The translations under genes were made by a program, and so were the position numbers. From Micromonospora sp045209745 (GTDB taxonomy: Bacteria; Actinomycetota; Actinomycetes; Mycobacteriales; Micromonosporaceae): a stretch of 64,000 nt of DNA. The stretch spans positions 5,270,001 to 5,334,000 of the forward strand of contig NZ_CP109273.1 in NCBI RefSeq assembly GCF_045209745.1, read 5' to 3'. Below are positions 16,334-28,500 of this stretch, one piece after another; within the stretch, counting starts at the first letter, position 1; every line of letters begins with the position of its first letter. Under the pieces are notes generated by a model. That model made no database searches, was not told the DNA's origin, and saw only the letters and a list, made by a program, of their open reading frames with translations.

Positions 16334-19300
16334 ATGCATGACAACGACCCTGCCGGCGACCCGACCCAGCTCCTGGCCGTGGTGGGCATGGCCGGGCGGT
16401 TTCCGAACGCGCCCGACCTGGACGCGTTCTGGCAGCTGCTGGCCGACGGCGGCGACGCCATCCGGCCGGTGCCGCCGGAGCGCTGGGACGCCACCGCCCA
16501 GCTCGACCCGGAGCGGGCGGTGCAGGACGTCGGCGGCTTCCTCGACGGCGTCGACCAGTTCGACCCCGGCTTCTTCGGCATCTCCCCGCGCGAGGCCGCG
16601 GACATCGACCCGCAGCAGCGGCTGATGCTCGAGGTGGCCTGGCGGGCGCTGGAGGACGCCGGCCAGCCGGCCGCGGCGCTGCGCGGCACGCGTACCGGCG
16701 TGTACGTCGGCGCGTCCTGGCACGACTACGAGATCCTGCGCAAGGAGCGGGGCGCAGGCGCCACCCAGCACAGCACGGTGGGCAACGCCCTGGACGTGAT
16801 CGCCGCCCGGGTCTCGTACTTCCTGGGCGCCACCGGCCCGTCGCTGGTGGTCGAGACCGGGTGCTCGTCGTCGCTGGTGGCTCTGCACCTGGCCGGCCAG
16901 GCGCTACGCACCGGCGACATCGACGCGGCCCTGGTCGGGGGAGTCAACCTGATCCTCGCGCCGGATGTCTCGATCGGGCTGACCCACTTCGGCGGCCTGT
17001 CCCCCGAGGGCCGGTGCAAAGCGTTCGCCGCAGACGCGGACGGGTTCGTCCGGGCCGAGGGCATCGCCGGGCTGTATCTCAAGCGGCTGGACCGGGCGAT
17101 CGCCGACGGCGACCGGATCCAGGGCGTGATCGTGCGGACCGTGGTGAACAACGACGGCGGCGGGGACAGCCTGGTCACGCCGAACCCGGCCGGCCAGGAG
17201 GACCTGCTGCGCCGGGCGTACACCGAAGGTGGCATCCCGCTGGACCGGCTCGCCTACGTCGAGGCGCACGGCACCGGCACCGGCCGCGGCGACCCGGTCG
17301 AGGCCGAGGCGCTCGGCCGGATCGTCGGCCAGGCGCGGAACGCGTCCGCCGGCCCGCTGCCGATCGGGTCGGTCAAGACGAACATCGGGCACACCGAGGC
17401 GACCGCCGGCCTGGCCGGGCTGCTCAAGGTGCTGCTCGCGATCCGGCACCGCACCGTGCCGGCGACCCGGCACCGCGGCGAGCTGAACCCGGCCATCGAC
17501 TTCACCGGCCTGAACCTGCGGGTGGCCACCGGCCCGGTCGCGCTGCCCGACGAGCCGCTCTTCCTCGGCGTGAACTCGTTCGGCTGGGGCGGCACGAACG
17601 CGCACGTGGTCGTCGCTGGCCCGCCGCGCGACCCGGCCGGCGCCGAACCGGCGTCCCCAGCCCTCGGCGTCCCGGCCGTGCTGCCGATCTCGGCGCACTC
17701 GCCGGCCGCGCTGCGCGACCGGGTGCGGGACGTGCACGGCCTGCTCGCGCACGGCGCCGACCCGGTGCAGGTGGCCGGCGCCCTCGCGCACCGCGCCGAC
17801 CACTTCCCGCTGCGGGTGGCCGCGCTCGCCGTGGACACCGCCGCGACGCTGGAGCGCCTCGACGCGTGGGCCGCCGACGCGGACGCCGACGTCGACGGGC
17901 TGGTCACCGGCCGCGCCGAGACGGTCGGTCGGGTCGCCTTCGTCTTCCCAGGCCAAGGCTCGCAGTGGGCGGCGATGGGCCGCGACCTGTACGCCGCCAG
18001 CCCGATTTTCCAGTCCGTGGTGGACCGCTGCTCGCGGGCGATCGCGCCGCACGTCGACTGGGACCTCGCCGAGGTGCTCTCCGGCGCGGCCGGATCCGCC
18101 TGGACGTCGCGCGTCGACATGGTGCAGCCGGCCCTGTGGGCGATGTCGGTGGGGCTCGCCGAGCTGTGGCGGCACGCCGGCGTCACCCCGGATGTGGTGG
18201 TCGGGCACAGTCAGGGCGAGGTCTCCGCCGCGACCGTGGCCGGGATCCTGTCCTACGAGGACGCCGCCCTGGTCGTCGCCACCCGCAGCGCGCTCGCCGT
18301 GCGGGCGTCCGGCCGCGGCCGGATGCTCGCCGTGGCGCTCGATCCGGAGTCGGCGCGGGCGGCGCTCGCTGGGTTCGAGGACCTGGTGTCGCTCGCCGTG
18401 GAGAACGGGCCGGACTCCTGCGTGCTCTCCGGAGACGGGGACGCCGTGCTCGCGCTCCGCGAGATCCTGGAGGCGGACGGCGTTCACTGCCGGCTCGTCG
18501 ACGTGGACTACGCCTCGCACAGCCCGCAGATGGACGCGCTCACCCCCGCCCTGACCGCGGCGCTCGGCGCGATCACCCCAACCGGCGGGACGGTCGAGCT
18601 GGTCTCGACGGTGCGGGCGGCCATCATGTCCGGTCCCGAGCTGGACGCGGCGTACTGGGCCGAGAACCTGCGCCGGCCAGTGCGCTTCCTGACCACCGTG
18701 GACGAGCTGATCGACCGGGGCGTCACGCACCTGGTCGAGATCAGTCCGCACCCGGTCCTGCTGACCGCGCTCGAGCAGATCGCCGTGCGGCGCCCGGCCC
18801 CGCCCCGTGTGCTGACCACCCTGCGCCGGGACGCCGGGACCGTGGACGACCTGGCCGGGGCGTTCGCCGCCGCGTACGTGGCTGGCCTCGCCCCGCACGC
18901 CTACCTGCCACCGGGCCGGACCGTCCGGCTGCCCGGCGTTGCCTGGCAGCGCACCCGGAACTGGACGGAGGGCGCGCGTCGCCGCACCGGCCGGCTCGGG
19001 CTCGACGTCGCTCTCGTTCCGTCGGCCACCGAGCCCGACCTGTGGCAGGGCGACCTGGAGCTCGGCATCGGCAGCCAGCCGTGGCTCGCCGACCACCAGG
19101 TGCACGACGCGGTGGTGGTGCCCGGCGCGGCGATGCTCGCCATCGCCCTGGCCACCGGCCGGGCCCGGACCGGGCAGGAGCCGGCCGTGCTGCGCGACGT
19201 CCGGTTCACCGCCGACCTCACCCTGGCCGGTGACGCGGCGGCGCAGATCGGCGCGCTGTGGCGCGACGACCTCGCCGAGGGCGGCTCGTTCACGCTGTGC

Positions 19301-22300
19301 TCGCTGTCGTCCGACGGCTCCGGCTGGACCACCCACGCGACGGCCCGGGCGCAGCAGTCCGCCGGCACCACCCCGGTGCCCTTCCCGACCGGGCTGGCCG
19401 CGCAGAGCCCGATCGAGGCGGTGGAGTTCTACGAGGCGTGCGGGCGGCGCGGGCTGCGGTACGGCCCGGCGCTGCAGGGCGTCCGCCGGGTGTCGGTCGA
19501 CGGCGCCCGCGCGCTCGGCGAGCTGGAGCTGCCGGCGAAGTGCCGGGCCGGTGCGACGGCCGCCCTGCACCCCGCGCTGTGGGACGCGGCCCTGCAGGTC
19601 AGCCTCGCCGTCGGCGAGGGCACCGCCACGGTGGTGCCGACCGAGGTGGAGCGGGTCGAACGGCACGCCGGCACGGCGCTGACAGCCGGTTGGTCGTACG
19701 CCGAGCGGCGCGACGACGGCCGGTACGACGTGCACGTCTTCGACACCGAGCGGCAGCCGGTGCTGAGCATGATCGGGCTGCGACTCCGGGAGCTGACGCT
19801 GACGGCCGGCGACGACCTGGACGTGGCGCTGCTGCACCGGCTGGCGTTCCGGCCCGCCCAGTGTCCCGAGCCGGCGGAGCTCACCGGCCGGTGGCTCGTC
19901 GCCGGGACGGGCCCGCTGGCCGTCGCTCTGCCGGGGGAGGAGCTGACCGACCTGGCCGCCCTCGCCGTGGCGGAGCCGGCCGGCGTGGTGTTCCTCGTCC
20001 CGACCGCCGAGCCGGAGCAGCGTGCCGCACTGGTCCGTCTCACCGAACTGGCCCGGGCTGCCGCGGCACTGCCCGCGCCGCCCCGGATCGCGGTGGTGAC
20101 CACCGGCGCCCAGGCGGTCACCGAGGTCGATCTGCCAGATCCGGGCGCCGCCCTGTTCTGGGGCTTCACCCGCGTGCTGCGCCGCGAGCACCCCGAGCTC
20201 GCCCCCACGTTGATTGACGTCGGCGCGACCGGCGAGCCGGCCGCGGTGGCGCTCGCCGTCGCCGCCGAGCTGGCCACCACCGGCGGCGACGACCAGGTGG
20301 TGTTGCGCGGCGCGGACCGCTGGGTGGGTCGAATCGTGGCCGGCCGGGCGGAACCGGACGAGGCCGCGCCCGAGTGGCGTACCCCGGCGCAGCCGTTCCG
20401 CCTGGTGCCGGCCCGGCCGGGTCGCTGGGACGGCCTGGAGTTCCGGCCGCGGTCCCGGCGCGCTCCGGCCGACGGCGAGGTGGAGTTGGAGGTGACCGCC
20501 GCCGCGCTCAATTTCATCGACGTGATGAAGGCGATGGGCACCTACCCGGACCCGGTCGGCGGCGAACTGCTTGGCGGCGAGTGCGCCGGGCGGATCACCG
20601 CCGTGGGCGCCGGCGTCACCGGGCTCGCCGTCGGTGACCGGGTGGTCGCCTGCGCGTTCGGCTCGATCGCCTCACACCTGACGGTCGACGCTGGACGGGT
20701 GCGCCCGCTGCCGCCCGAGATCGACGACGCCGACGCGGCGGCGCTGCCGCTGGCGACGCTGACCGCCTGGTATGCGCTGGCCGACCTGGGCCGGGTGCGG
20801 GCCGGCGAAACGGTGCTCGTGCACTCCGCCGCCGGCGGGCTGGGCCTGGCCGCGATCGGCGTCGCCCAGTATCTCGGTGCCGAGGTGCTGGCCACCGCGG
20901 GCACCGCGGAGAAGCGCGACTACCTGCGCGGCATCGGCGTACGGCACGTCTTCGACTCGCGCGACCTGTCCTGGGCCGACGAGGTGCTGACGGCCACCGG
21001 CGGCCGCGGCGTCGACGTGGTCCTCAACTCGCTCACCGGCGCGGCGATCGACGCCGGGCTGGACGTGCTCGCCGAGGATGGCCGGTTCCTCGAGGTCGGT
21101 AAGAAGGACGTGTACGCCGGCCGCCGGATCAGCCTGGCCGCCTTCCGCAAGTCGGTCACCATCTCGGCGGTCGACCTGGCCGGCCTGATGGACCGGCGTC
21201 CGGAACGGTTCGACCCGCTCCTCACCGAGGTGTGGGACCTGGTGACCACCGGCAAGCTACCGCGGCTGCCGGTGACCCGGTACGACTTCGTCGGCGCCGC
21301 CGACGCGCTGCGCACGATGGCCACCGGCCGGCACATCGGCAAGCTGGTGCTGGTGGACCCGGCGACGGTCACCGCCGTGGCCCCGGAGCCGATGCCGGGC
21401 GGCCGGTTCCGGGCTGACGGCAGTTACGTGATCACCGGCGGCCTGGGCGCGCTCGGCCTCTCGCTGGCCGAGTTCGTCGCGGGGCATGGGGGCGGATCGC
21501 TCGCCCTGCTCGGGCGGCGGGCGCCGGACCAGGCTGCGGCGGACCGGATCGCCGCGCTCCGAGCCGCGGGGTGCGACGTCCGGGCGTACTCGGTGGACGT
21601 CACCAGCCGCGAGGCGCTGGCCGGGGTCCTCGACCAGGTCCGCGTCGGGCAGGCGCCGATCCGGGGCGTGGTGCACGCCGCCGGTGTGCTCGACGACGCG
21701 ACGGTCGCGACCCTGCGCCCGGAGCAGATCGAGCACGCGGTGGCGCCGAAGGCGGACGGCGCGCGGCACCTGGACGCGCTGACCGCCGGCGACCCGCTGG
21801 ACCTGTTCGTGCTGTTCTCCTCGGCCGCCGCGCTGGTCGGTAACGCCGGCCAGGCCGGCTACGCGGCCGGCAACGCCTACCTGGACAGCCTCGCCGAAGC
21901 GCGTCGCCGCCGCGGCCGGCCGGCACTGTCGGTCCAGTGGGGACCGTTCGCCGACGTCGGCCTCGCCGCGCAGGACGGCAACCGCGGCGACCGCCTGTCC
22001 GAGCGCGGCATGGGCAGTTTCCCGGTCGCCCAGGCGTGGCCAGCCCTGGCCCGGTTCCTGCGCGACGGCGAGCGGGTCGTCGGCTACGTGCCGCTGAACG
22101 TGCGGCAGTGGTTCGACGCCTACCCGGACACCGCGGCGCTGCCCAGCTGGCAGGAGCTGCGGGCCGAGGGCGGCGCGGCCGGCGGCGCGGACAGCAAGGT
22201 GTTCCTGGATCGCCTGCACGGCGCGGCGCCGGACGACCGGGTGCCGCTGGTGGAGGACAAGGTGCGCGAGCTGACCGGGCGGGTGCTGCGCATCGATCCG

Positions 22301-22504
22301 GGCGCCGTCGACCAGCAGACCCCGTTCAAGGCGCTCGGGCTCGACTCGCTGATGAGCCTGGAACTGCGCAACCGCCTGGAGTCCGCGTTCGGGCTGAAGC
22401 TCTCACCCACGCTGCTCTGGACCTACGGCACGGCCGGCGCCCTTGCCTCGGTGCTGTGCGAGCAACTCCTCGACATCGCGACGGAAACGGAACGAGTGCA
22501 GTGA
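16334..22504 (+). CDS. Type I PKS, KS-AT-DH-ER-KR-ACP, methylmalonyl-type AT
   Basis: This 2056-residue fully reducing PKS module begins almost directly with KS and has no coiled-coil docking segment. It may therefore be the first module or work iteratively. The KS has Cys177 in the variant motif ETGCSSS, with EAHGTGT and NIGHTEA. The AT has Ser626 in GHSQGE and YASH at 726-729, the methylmalonyl-CoA signature. The DH has His921 in a variant motif (Asp replaces the usual Gly: HQVHDAVVVP) and Asp1084 in DAALQ. The ER (about 1355-1680) has HSAAGGLGLAAI. The KR has GGLGALG, a B-type LDD motif, Ser1830, Tyr1843 and Asn. The ACP Ser is 2005 in GLDSLMS. The methylmalonyl supply fits the mutase operon at 33.6-38.4 kb. 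A GAGGCGG site precedes the ATG; the stop overlaps the next PKS start (GTGA). Confidence 0.93.
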   Translation: MHDNDPAGDPTQLLAVVGMAGRFPNAPDLDAFWQLLADGGDAIRPVPPERWDATAQLDPERAVQDVGGFLDGVDQFDPGFFGISPREAADIDPQQRLMLEVAWRALEDAGQPAAALRGTRTGVYVGASWHDYEILRKERGAGATQHSTVGNALDVIAARVSYFLGATGPSLVVETGCSSSLVALHLAGQALRTGDIDAALVGGVNLILAPDVSIGLTHFGGLSPEGRCKAFAADADGFVRAEGIAGLYLKRLDRAIADGDRIQGVIVRTVVNNDGGGDSLVTPNPAGQEDLLRRAYTEGGIPLDRLAYVEAHGTGTGRGDPVEAEALGRIVGQARNASAGPLPIGSVKTNIGHTEATAGLAGLLKVLLAIRHRTVPATRHRGELNPAIDFTGLNLRVATGPVALPDEPLFLGVNSFGWGGTNAHVVVAGPPRDPAGAEPASPALGVPAVLPISAHSPAALRDRVRDVHGLLAHGADPVQVAGALAHRADHFPLRVAALAVDTAATLERLDAWAADADADVDGLVTGRAETVGRVAFVFPGQGSQWAAMGRDLYAASPIFQSVVDRCSRAIAPHVDWDLAEVLSGAAGSAWTSRVDMVQPALWAMSVGLAELWRHAGVTPDVVVGHSQGEVSAATVAGILSYEDAALVVATRSALAVRASGRGRMLAVALDPESARAALAGFEDLVSLAVENGPDSCVLSGDGDAVLALREILEADGVHCRLVDVDYASHSPQMDALTPALTAALGAITPTGGTVELVSTVRAAIMSGPELDAAYWAENLRRPVRFLTTVDELIDRGVTHLVEISPHPVLLTALEQIAVRRPAPPRVLTTLRRDAGTVDDLAGAFAAAYVAGLAPHAYLPPGRTVRLPGVAWQRTRNWTEGARRRTGRLGLDVALVPSATEPDLWQGDLELGIGSQPWLADHQVHDAVVVPGAAMLAIALATGRARTGQEPAVLRDVRFTADLTLAGDAAAQIGALWRDDLAEGGSFTLCSLSSDGSGWTTHATARAQQSAGTTPVPFPTGLAAQSPIEAVEFYEACGRRGLRYGPALQGVRRVSVDGARALGELELPAKCRAGATAALHPALWDAALQVSLAVGEGTATVVPTEVERVERHAGTALTAGWSYAERRDDGRYDVHVFDTERQPVLSMIGLRLRELTLTAGDDLDVALLHRLAFRPAQCPEPAELTGRWLVAGTGPLAVALPGEELTDLAALAVAEPAGVVFLVPTAEPEQRAALVRLTELARAAAALPAPPRIAVVTTGAQAVTEVDLPDPGAALFWGFTRVLRREHPELAPTLIDVGATGEPAAVALAVAAELATTGGDDQVVLRGADRWVGRIVAGRAEPDEAAPEWRTPAQPFRLVPARPGRWDGLEFRPRSRRAPADGEVELEVTAAALNFIDVMKAMGTYPDPVGGELLGGECAGRITAVGAGVTGLAVGDRVVACAFGSIASHLTVDAGRVRPLPPEIDDADAAALPLATLTAWYALADLGRVRAGETVLVHSAAGGLGLAAIGVAQYLGAEVLATAGTAEKRDYLRGIGVRHVFDSRDLSWADEVLTATGGRGVDVVLNSLTGAAIDAGLDVLAEDGRFLEVGKKDVYAGRRISLAAFRKSVTISAVDLAGLMDRRPERFDPLLTEVWDLVTTGKLPRLPVTRYDFVGAADALRTMATGRHIGKLVLVDPATVTAVAPEPMPGGRFRADGSYVITGGLGALGLSLAEFVAGHGGGSLALLGRRAPDQAAADRIAALRAAGCDVRAYSVDVTSREALAGVLDQVRVGQAPIRGVVHAAGVLDDATVATLRPEQIEHAVAPKADGARHLDALTAGDPLDLFVLFSSAAALVGNAGQAGYAAGNAYLDSLAEARRRRGRPALSVQWGPFADVGLAAQDGNRGDRLSERGMGSFPVAQAWPALARFLRDGERVVGYVPLNVRQWFDAYPDTAALPSWQELRAEGGAAGGADSKVFLDRLHGAAPDDRVPLVEDKVRELTGRVLRIDPGAVDQQTPFKALGLDSLMSLELRNRLESAFGLKLSPTLLWTYGTAGALASVLCEQLLDIATETERVQ

Positions 22505-25500
22505 CGACGACACCGGGCGGCCCAACGCCGCTGAGCCGTGCCCTGGACACCATCCGCAAACTCCGCGGGCAACTCGACGAGCTGGGCGGCCGCCAGCCGA
22601 TCGCCGTCATCGGCGCCGGGCTGCGCCTGCCCGGCGGGATCGACACCCTGGACGGGTACTGGGACGCGCTCACCGCAGGCCGCGACCTGATCCGGCCGAT
22701 CCCGGCGGCCCGCACCGAGCCGTTCACCGACGAGTGGGCGACGCTGCCCCGCCAGGGCGGCTTCCTCGACGAGGTGCTCACCTTCGACGCCGCGTACTTC
22801 GGGATCAGCCCACGCGAGGCGAGCGCCCTGGACCCACAGCACCGGTTGTTGCTCGAGGTGGCGGCGGAGGCGCTGGACCACGCGGCCACCCCGCCGAACC
22901 GCCTGCGCGACCAGCGGGTCGGCTGCTATGTCGGCATCACCCACCAGGACTACCGGGACTGGGAGCCACGGACCGCGGACGCCTACTGGGCGACCGGTAA
23001 TGGCCACTGCTTCGCGGTCGGTCGGGTCGCGTACGCGCTCGGCCTCACCGGCCCGGCGGTGGCCGTGGACACGGCGTGCTCGTCGTCGCTGGTCGCCCTG
23101 CACCAGGCGGTGGCGGCGCTGCGGGCCGGCGAGTGCGAAACGGCGCTGGCCGGCGGCGTCAACCTGATCCTGTCGCCGCGCTCGACCCGGCTGCTCGGCC
23201 CGGAGATGGGCGCGCTCGCCCCGGACGGCCGGTGCAAGGCGTTCGACGCCCGCGCCAACGGCTTCACCCGCGGCGAGGGCTCCGTTGTCCTGGTGCTCAA
23301 GCGGCTCGACGCCGCGGTCCGCGACGGCGACAACGTGCTCGCCGTGGTCAAGGGGTCCGCGCTCAACCAGGACGGCCGGTCCTCGGGTTTCACCGCGCCG
23401 AACGTTCTGGCGCAGACCGCACTGCTGCGCGCGGCGCTGGCCGACGCCGGTCTCACCGCCGCCGACGTCGGGCTCGTCGAGACCCACGGCACCGGTACGG
23501 CCCTGGGCGACCCGATCGAGATGGAAGCCCTCGCCACCGTGCTCGGACGCCCGCGCGGCACGGACGCGCCGCTGCTGATCGGGGCCGCCAAGACGAACTT
23601 CGGTCACCTCGAGGCGGCGGCGGGCGTGCTCGGCATCCTCAAGGCGGTCCTCTCGCTGCGGAACGCCCAGGTGCCGCCGCTCGTGCACTTTGGCACACTC
23701 AATCCGCGGATCGACCTGAGCGGCACCGCGATCACTCTGCCCACCGAGGTGCTGGCCTGGGACGAGGCGGCCGGGAACCGGCACGCCGGGGTCAGCTCGT
23801 TCGGCATGAGCGGCACGAACGCCCACGTCATCCTCGGCACCGCCGAGTCGGCCGGGGTGACCCCGTCGACCCGGCCGGCGCCGGACGAGGTGACCGGTTT
23901 CGAGATCGGCGCGCACACGCCGGAGGCGCTGCGTACGCTCGCCGCCCGCTACCGGGACCGGCTGGTGACCCTCGACGAGGCGGACTACCCGGCCTTCGCG
24001 CACAGCGCCGGACCGGGCCGGCCCCGGCGCCGGGTGCGCGCCTGGGTGGCCGCCGCCGACGCGGGCGCCGCGGCGGACGCGCTCACCGCCCTCGCCGCCG
24101 GCGAGCCGTCGCCCGCGGTGCGCGATCTCGCCGTGGACGCCGAGCCGCCGGCACCGGCGCCGGCCCGCCGGGTCGTCGACCTGCCGAGCTATCCGTGGCA
24201 GCGGCAGCGCTTCGCCCCGAAGGTGGACGTCGTCACCGCGCCGACCGCTTCGCTGAACGAGCTGGCCTGGGTGCCGCTGCCGGAGCGCGACGACCGCCGG
24301 CCGGTCGTGGTCCTGGGTGACGACGCGGAACTGACCGGGCTGCTTGAGTCCCGGGCCCGGGCGGCGGGCCGCGTGGTGCTCCCGCTCCGCGAGGCGAGCC
24401 CTGCGGAGCCGGCCTGCGTCCTGCTGGCGTACGCGGCGCCGGCGTTGCCGGCCACGACCGGCGACGTCCCGGCGATCGACGCGACCGCGGCCCTGTGCGC
24501 GGCGGTCACCGCCGCGCTGCGCGACGTGCCGGCCAGCCATCGGGTCGTGCTGCTCACCAGGGGCGCCCGCCGGGTGACCCGCGACGACGAGGTGCCGGCC
24601 ACCGGGCACGGCGCGCTGCACGGTCTGGCCCCGGTGCTGGGCCTGGAGTCCGCCGCGTACGCCGGGATCGCCGACCTGCCGGCCAGCCCGGGCGAGGCCG
24701 ACATCGATGCCCTGCTGCGGGCTCTGCCCGACGGCGGACCTGAGGACCTGCTCGCGGTCCGCGACGGGCGGGTGCTCACCGGACGGCTCCGGGCCGCCGC
24801 TCCCACCGCCACGGCTGACCGGCCGCCACTCCGCGCCGACGCGACCTACCTGGTCACCGGCGGGCTGGGCGGGGTCGGCCGAGTGCTCGTCGACGACCTG
24901 GTCCACCGCGGCGCCCGGCACCTGCTGCTCCTCGGCCGGCGGCGGGAGGACGGCCTTCCGTCGGCCGCGGCCGACCTGCTCGCCCGGCTGCGGTCCGAGG
25001 GCGTCGATGTGCGCTACCGGTCGGCCGACTGCGCGGACCCGGTGGCGCTGGCGGAGGCCCTGGCCGCCGACGGCCGCCCGGTCGCGGGCGTGCTGCACGC
25101 CGCGGGCACGATCGAGCGCACACCGCTGTCCGAGGTGGATGGTCCGGCCTTCGCCGAGGCACTGCGCGCCAAGTTGGCCGGCGCCTGGTGGCTGCACCTG
25201 CTCCTGGCCGACCAGCCGCTCGACTTCTTCACCGTCACCTCGTCGGTGTCAGCACTCTGGGGCGCCGACGGCTATGCCGCGTACGCCGCGGCCAACGGCG
25301 CCGCCGAACTGGTGATCCGGCACCGCGCCGGCCTGGGGCTGGCGGCCACCACGGTCGCGTACGGCCCGTGGGCCGGCGACGGCATGGTCGACGCCGACGA
25401 TCTCGCCGACCTGGCCCGCGGCGGCGTGGGCGCGGTGCGGCCCGAGCACGGCGCCGCAGCGCTGGCCGCCCTGGCACAGGGGGCGGAGTCGTCGATCGTG

Positions 25501-28500
25501 TGCTGCCCGGCCGACTGGGCCCGGCTCGACGCGGTGCTGGCCGGCCGCCACCCGCGCGCCCTGCTTCGCGAGCTGGTTCCGGCCGCCGAGCCGGCTGCGG
25601 AGCCGACCGCCGCGGTCTCCCTGCGGGACCTGCCCGACCTGGCCCGGCCGGGCGCCGCCCGGGACGCCGTGCGGGACGCGGTGGCCCAGGTTCTGGGTTT
25701 CGCGTCGACCGCCGAGATCCGCGACGATCAGGGCTTCTTTGACCTCGGGCTGGACTCGATGATGGTGATCGACCTGCTCGACGCACTCGGTGCGCGGTTC
25801 GGCATCCGGCTGCAGACGGCGGACGTCTTCGACCACCCGACGGTGGCCGACCTCGGTGTGCTCGTCCTGGACCGGGCGACCGGCGCGGCGGCAGCCGAGG
25901 CGCAGCCGCTGCGCCTTGCCGAGCCGCTGCTGGCGGCGCCTGTTCAGCCCGAGCAACTGGCCGTGTTCCCGGCCGGTGAGCCGATTGCGATCATCGGCAT
26001 GGCCGGCCGCTTCCCCGGCGCCGACTCGGTCGACGAGCTGTGGGACTTGCTGATCGGCGGCCGCGACGGCGTCGGCCCGGTGCCCGCCGACCGGTGGGAC
26101 GGCGCCGCCCTGCACGACGCCGATCAGTTGCGTGCTGGCACCATCACCACCGATCAGGGCGGCTTCCTGCGCGACGTGGACCGGTTCGATGCCGCTTTCT
26201 TCGACATCCCGGGCCGCGAGGCGGAGAGCCTGGACCCGCAGCAGCGGCTACTGCTGGAGACGGCCTGGCACGCGTTCGAGAACGCCGGCCTCGACCCGCG
26301 CAGCCTGCGCGGCGGCCGCACCGGCGTCTTCGTCGGCATCTCCAACAGCGACTATGCCCGCCTGCTTGAGCGCGGCGGCCTGGACGGGCTGGACGCCTAC
26401 TTCGGCACCGGCACCGCGCTCAACGCCGCGGCCGGCCGGCTCAGCTATCTGTACGGGCTCCAGGGGCCGGCGATGGCTGTCGACACCGCGTGCTCGTCGT
26501 CGCTGGTCGCGCTGCACCTGGCGATCCGATCGCTGCGTGCGGGGGAGTCGCAGACCGCGCTGGTCGGCGGGGTCAACGTCATCGCCGCCCCGACCGCTTC
26601 GGTGGCGGTCAGCCGGGCGCACATGCTGTCGCCGACCGGGCGCTGCCGCACCTTCAGCGCTGAGGCGGACGGCTTTGTCCGCTCCGAGGCGGTGGCGATG
26701 GTGGTGCTCAAGCCGCTCAGCGTGGCCCGGCGCGAGGGCGACCGGGTGCTCGCGGTGCTGCACGGCAGCGCGGTCAACTCCGATGGTGCGTCGACCGGGC
26801 TGACCGCGCCGAACGGGCGGGCGCAGCAGACGGTGATCCGGTCGGCGCTGGCGGACGCCGGAATCGACGCCGCCGAGGTGTCCTATCTCGAGGCGCACGG
26901 CACCGGGACGGCGCTGGGCGACCCGGTCGAGGTCGCCGCCGCCTGGCAGGTCCTCGGCTCCGGCCGCAAGCCGGGCACCCCGCTGTACGTCGGCTCGGTG
27001 AAGAGCAACGTCGGCCACTGCGAGTCCGCGTCCGGCATGGTCTCGCTGGTCAAGACGGTGCTCGCGATACGGCACGAACGGCTGCCGGCCGACCTGCACT
27101 GCGCCGAACTGAACCCGAAGATCGACTGGGCGGACATGAACGTCCGGGTGGTGGATGGCGCCATGCCGTGGCGGGCCGTGGGCGACCGGCGACTGGCCGG
27201 CATCTCAGCGTTCGGCTTCTCCGGCACGAACGCGCACGTGATCGTGGGCGAGGCGCCGGCCGAGGAGCGCCCGCCGGCCGTACGCCCGCCGTTCGTCCTG
27301 CCGCTGTCCGGATCGGACGCCCCTGGCCTGGACCGGGTCACCGCCGCCTGGCGCGACGCGCTCGCCGGCGACCCGTCCGAGGAGCGGGTGGCGCGGCTGA
27401 CCGCGGTCGCCGGCTCCGGGCGGGCACACCTGCGCGCCCGCCGCGCGGTCGTGGGTCGTACTGCCGCGGAGTTGCTCGCCGGGCTGGAGAAGGCGCCGCC
27501 GGAGGCCGGCACCGGTCGGCCGCCGCGGGTGGCGTTCCTCTTCTCCGGGCAGGGCAGCCAGTACTTCGGGATGGCCCGCGAGCTGTACGAGACCGAGCCG
27601 GTGTTCCGGGCCCGGTTCGACGAGTGCGACGCCGTCGTGGCCCCGCATCTGGGCGCCTCGCTCACCGAGCTGCTCTGGACCGGCGCCGACCCGGACCGGA
27701 TCAACCAGACCGCGGTGACCCAGCCCGCGCTGGTCGCCCTGCAACTGTCGCTGGTCGCCCTGTGGGAGTCCTGGGGAGTCACCGCGACCGCCGTGCTCGG
27801 CCACAGCGTCGGCGAGATCGCGGCCGCCGTCCACGCCGGCGTGCTCGACCTGGCCGACGGCCTGCTCCTGATCAGCCATCGCTCGCGGCTGATGCAGCAC
27901 TCCACCCCGGGCGCGATGCTGGCGGTGACGGCCACCGAGGCCGAGGTCGCCGAGCGGATCGGCGGCTACGCGCTGGACGTCGCCGCGATAAACGGGCCGC
28001 GCGCCGTCGTGGTGGCCGGCTCGGCCGACGCCGTCGACGCGTTCGCGGCGGCCTGCAAGGCCGACCGGATCGGGGCGCAACGCCTGGTCGTCTCGCACGC
28101 CTTCCACTCCCGGCTGATGGAGCCGATGCTCGGCGAGCTGCGGTCCGTCGTCGCCGCGCTGGAGCACCGGCCGCCCGCGCTGCCGATCGTGAGCAATGTG
28201 ACCGGCCGGCTCGCCGAGGGCTACGACGCCGACTACTGGACCCGGCACGTCCGGCAGCCGGTGCGCTTCGCCGATGGCATCGAGGCGCTGCGCGAGCTCG
28301 GGGTCGACGCGTTCGTTGAGATCGGGCCGGGACGCACGCTTACCGGCCTGGTGTCGGCGGGCGGCCTGCTGCCGTCCGGCGGCGCGCTGCCGTCGATGCG
28401 CCGCGGCGCATCGGACCGGGCCGTCCTGCTCGAGGCGGCCGCCCGGCTGTACGAGCTGGGCCAGCCGATCGAGTGGGCCGCGGTGCAGGGCCGGGCGGCC

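Noticed and set aside
16861..19233. Very long open frames on other strands inside the PKS genes, such as those at 16861-19233 and 27205-31554
   Set aside because: They are shadows of the PKS reading frames, a normal effect of very high third-position GC; their translations are Arg/Gly/Ala-rich and lack family motifs.
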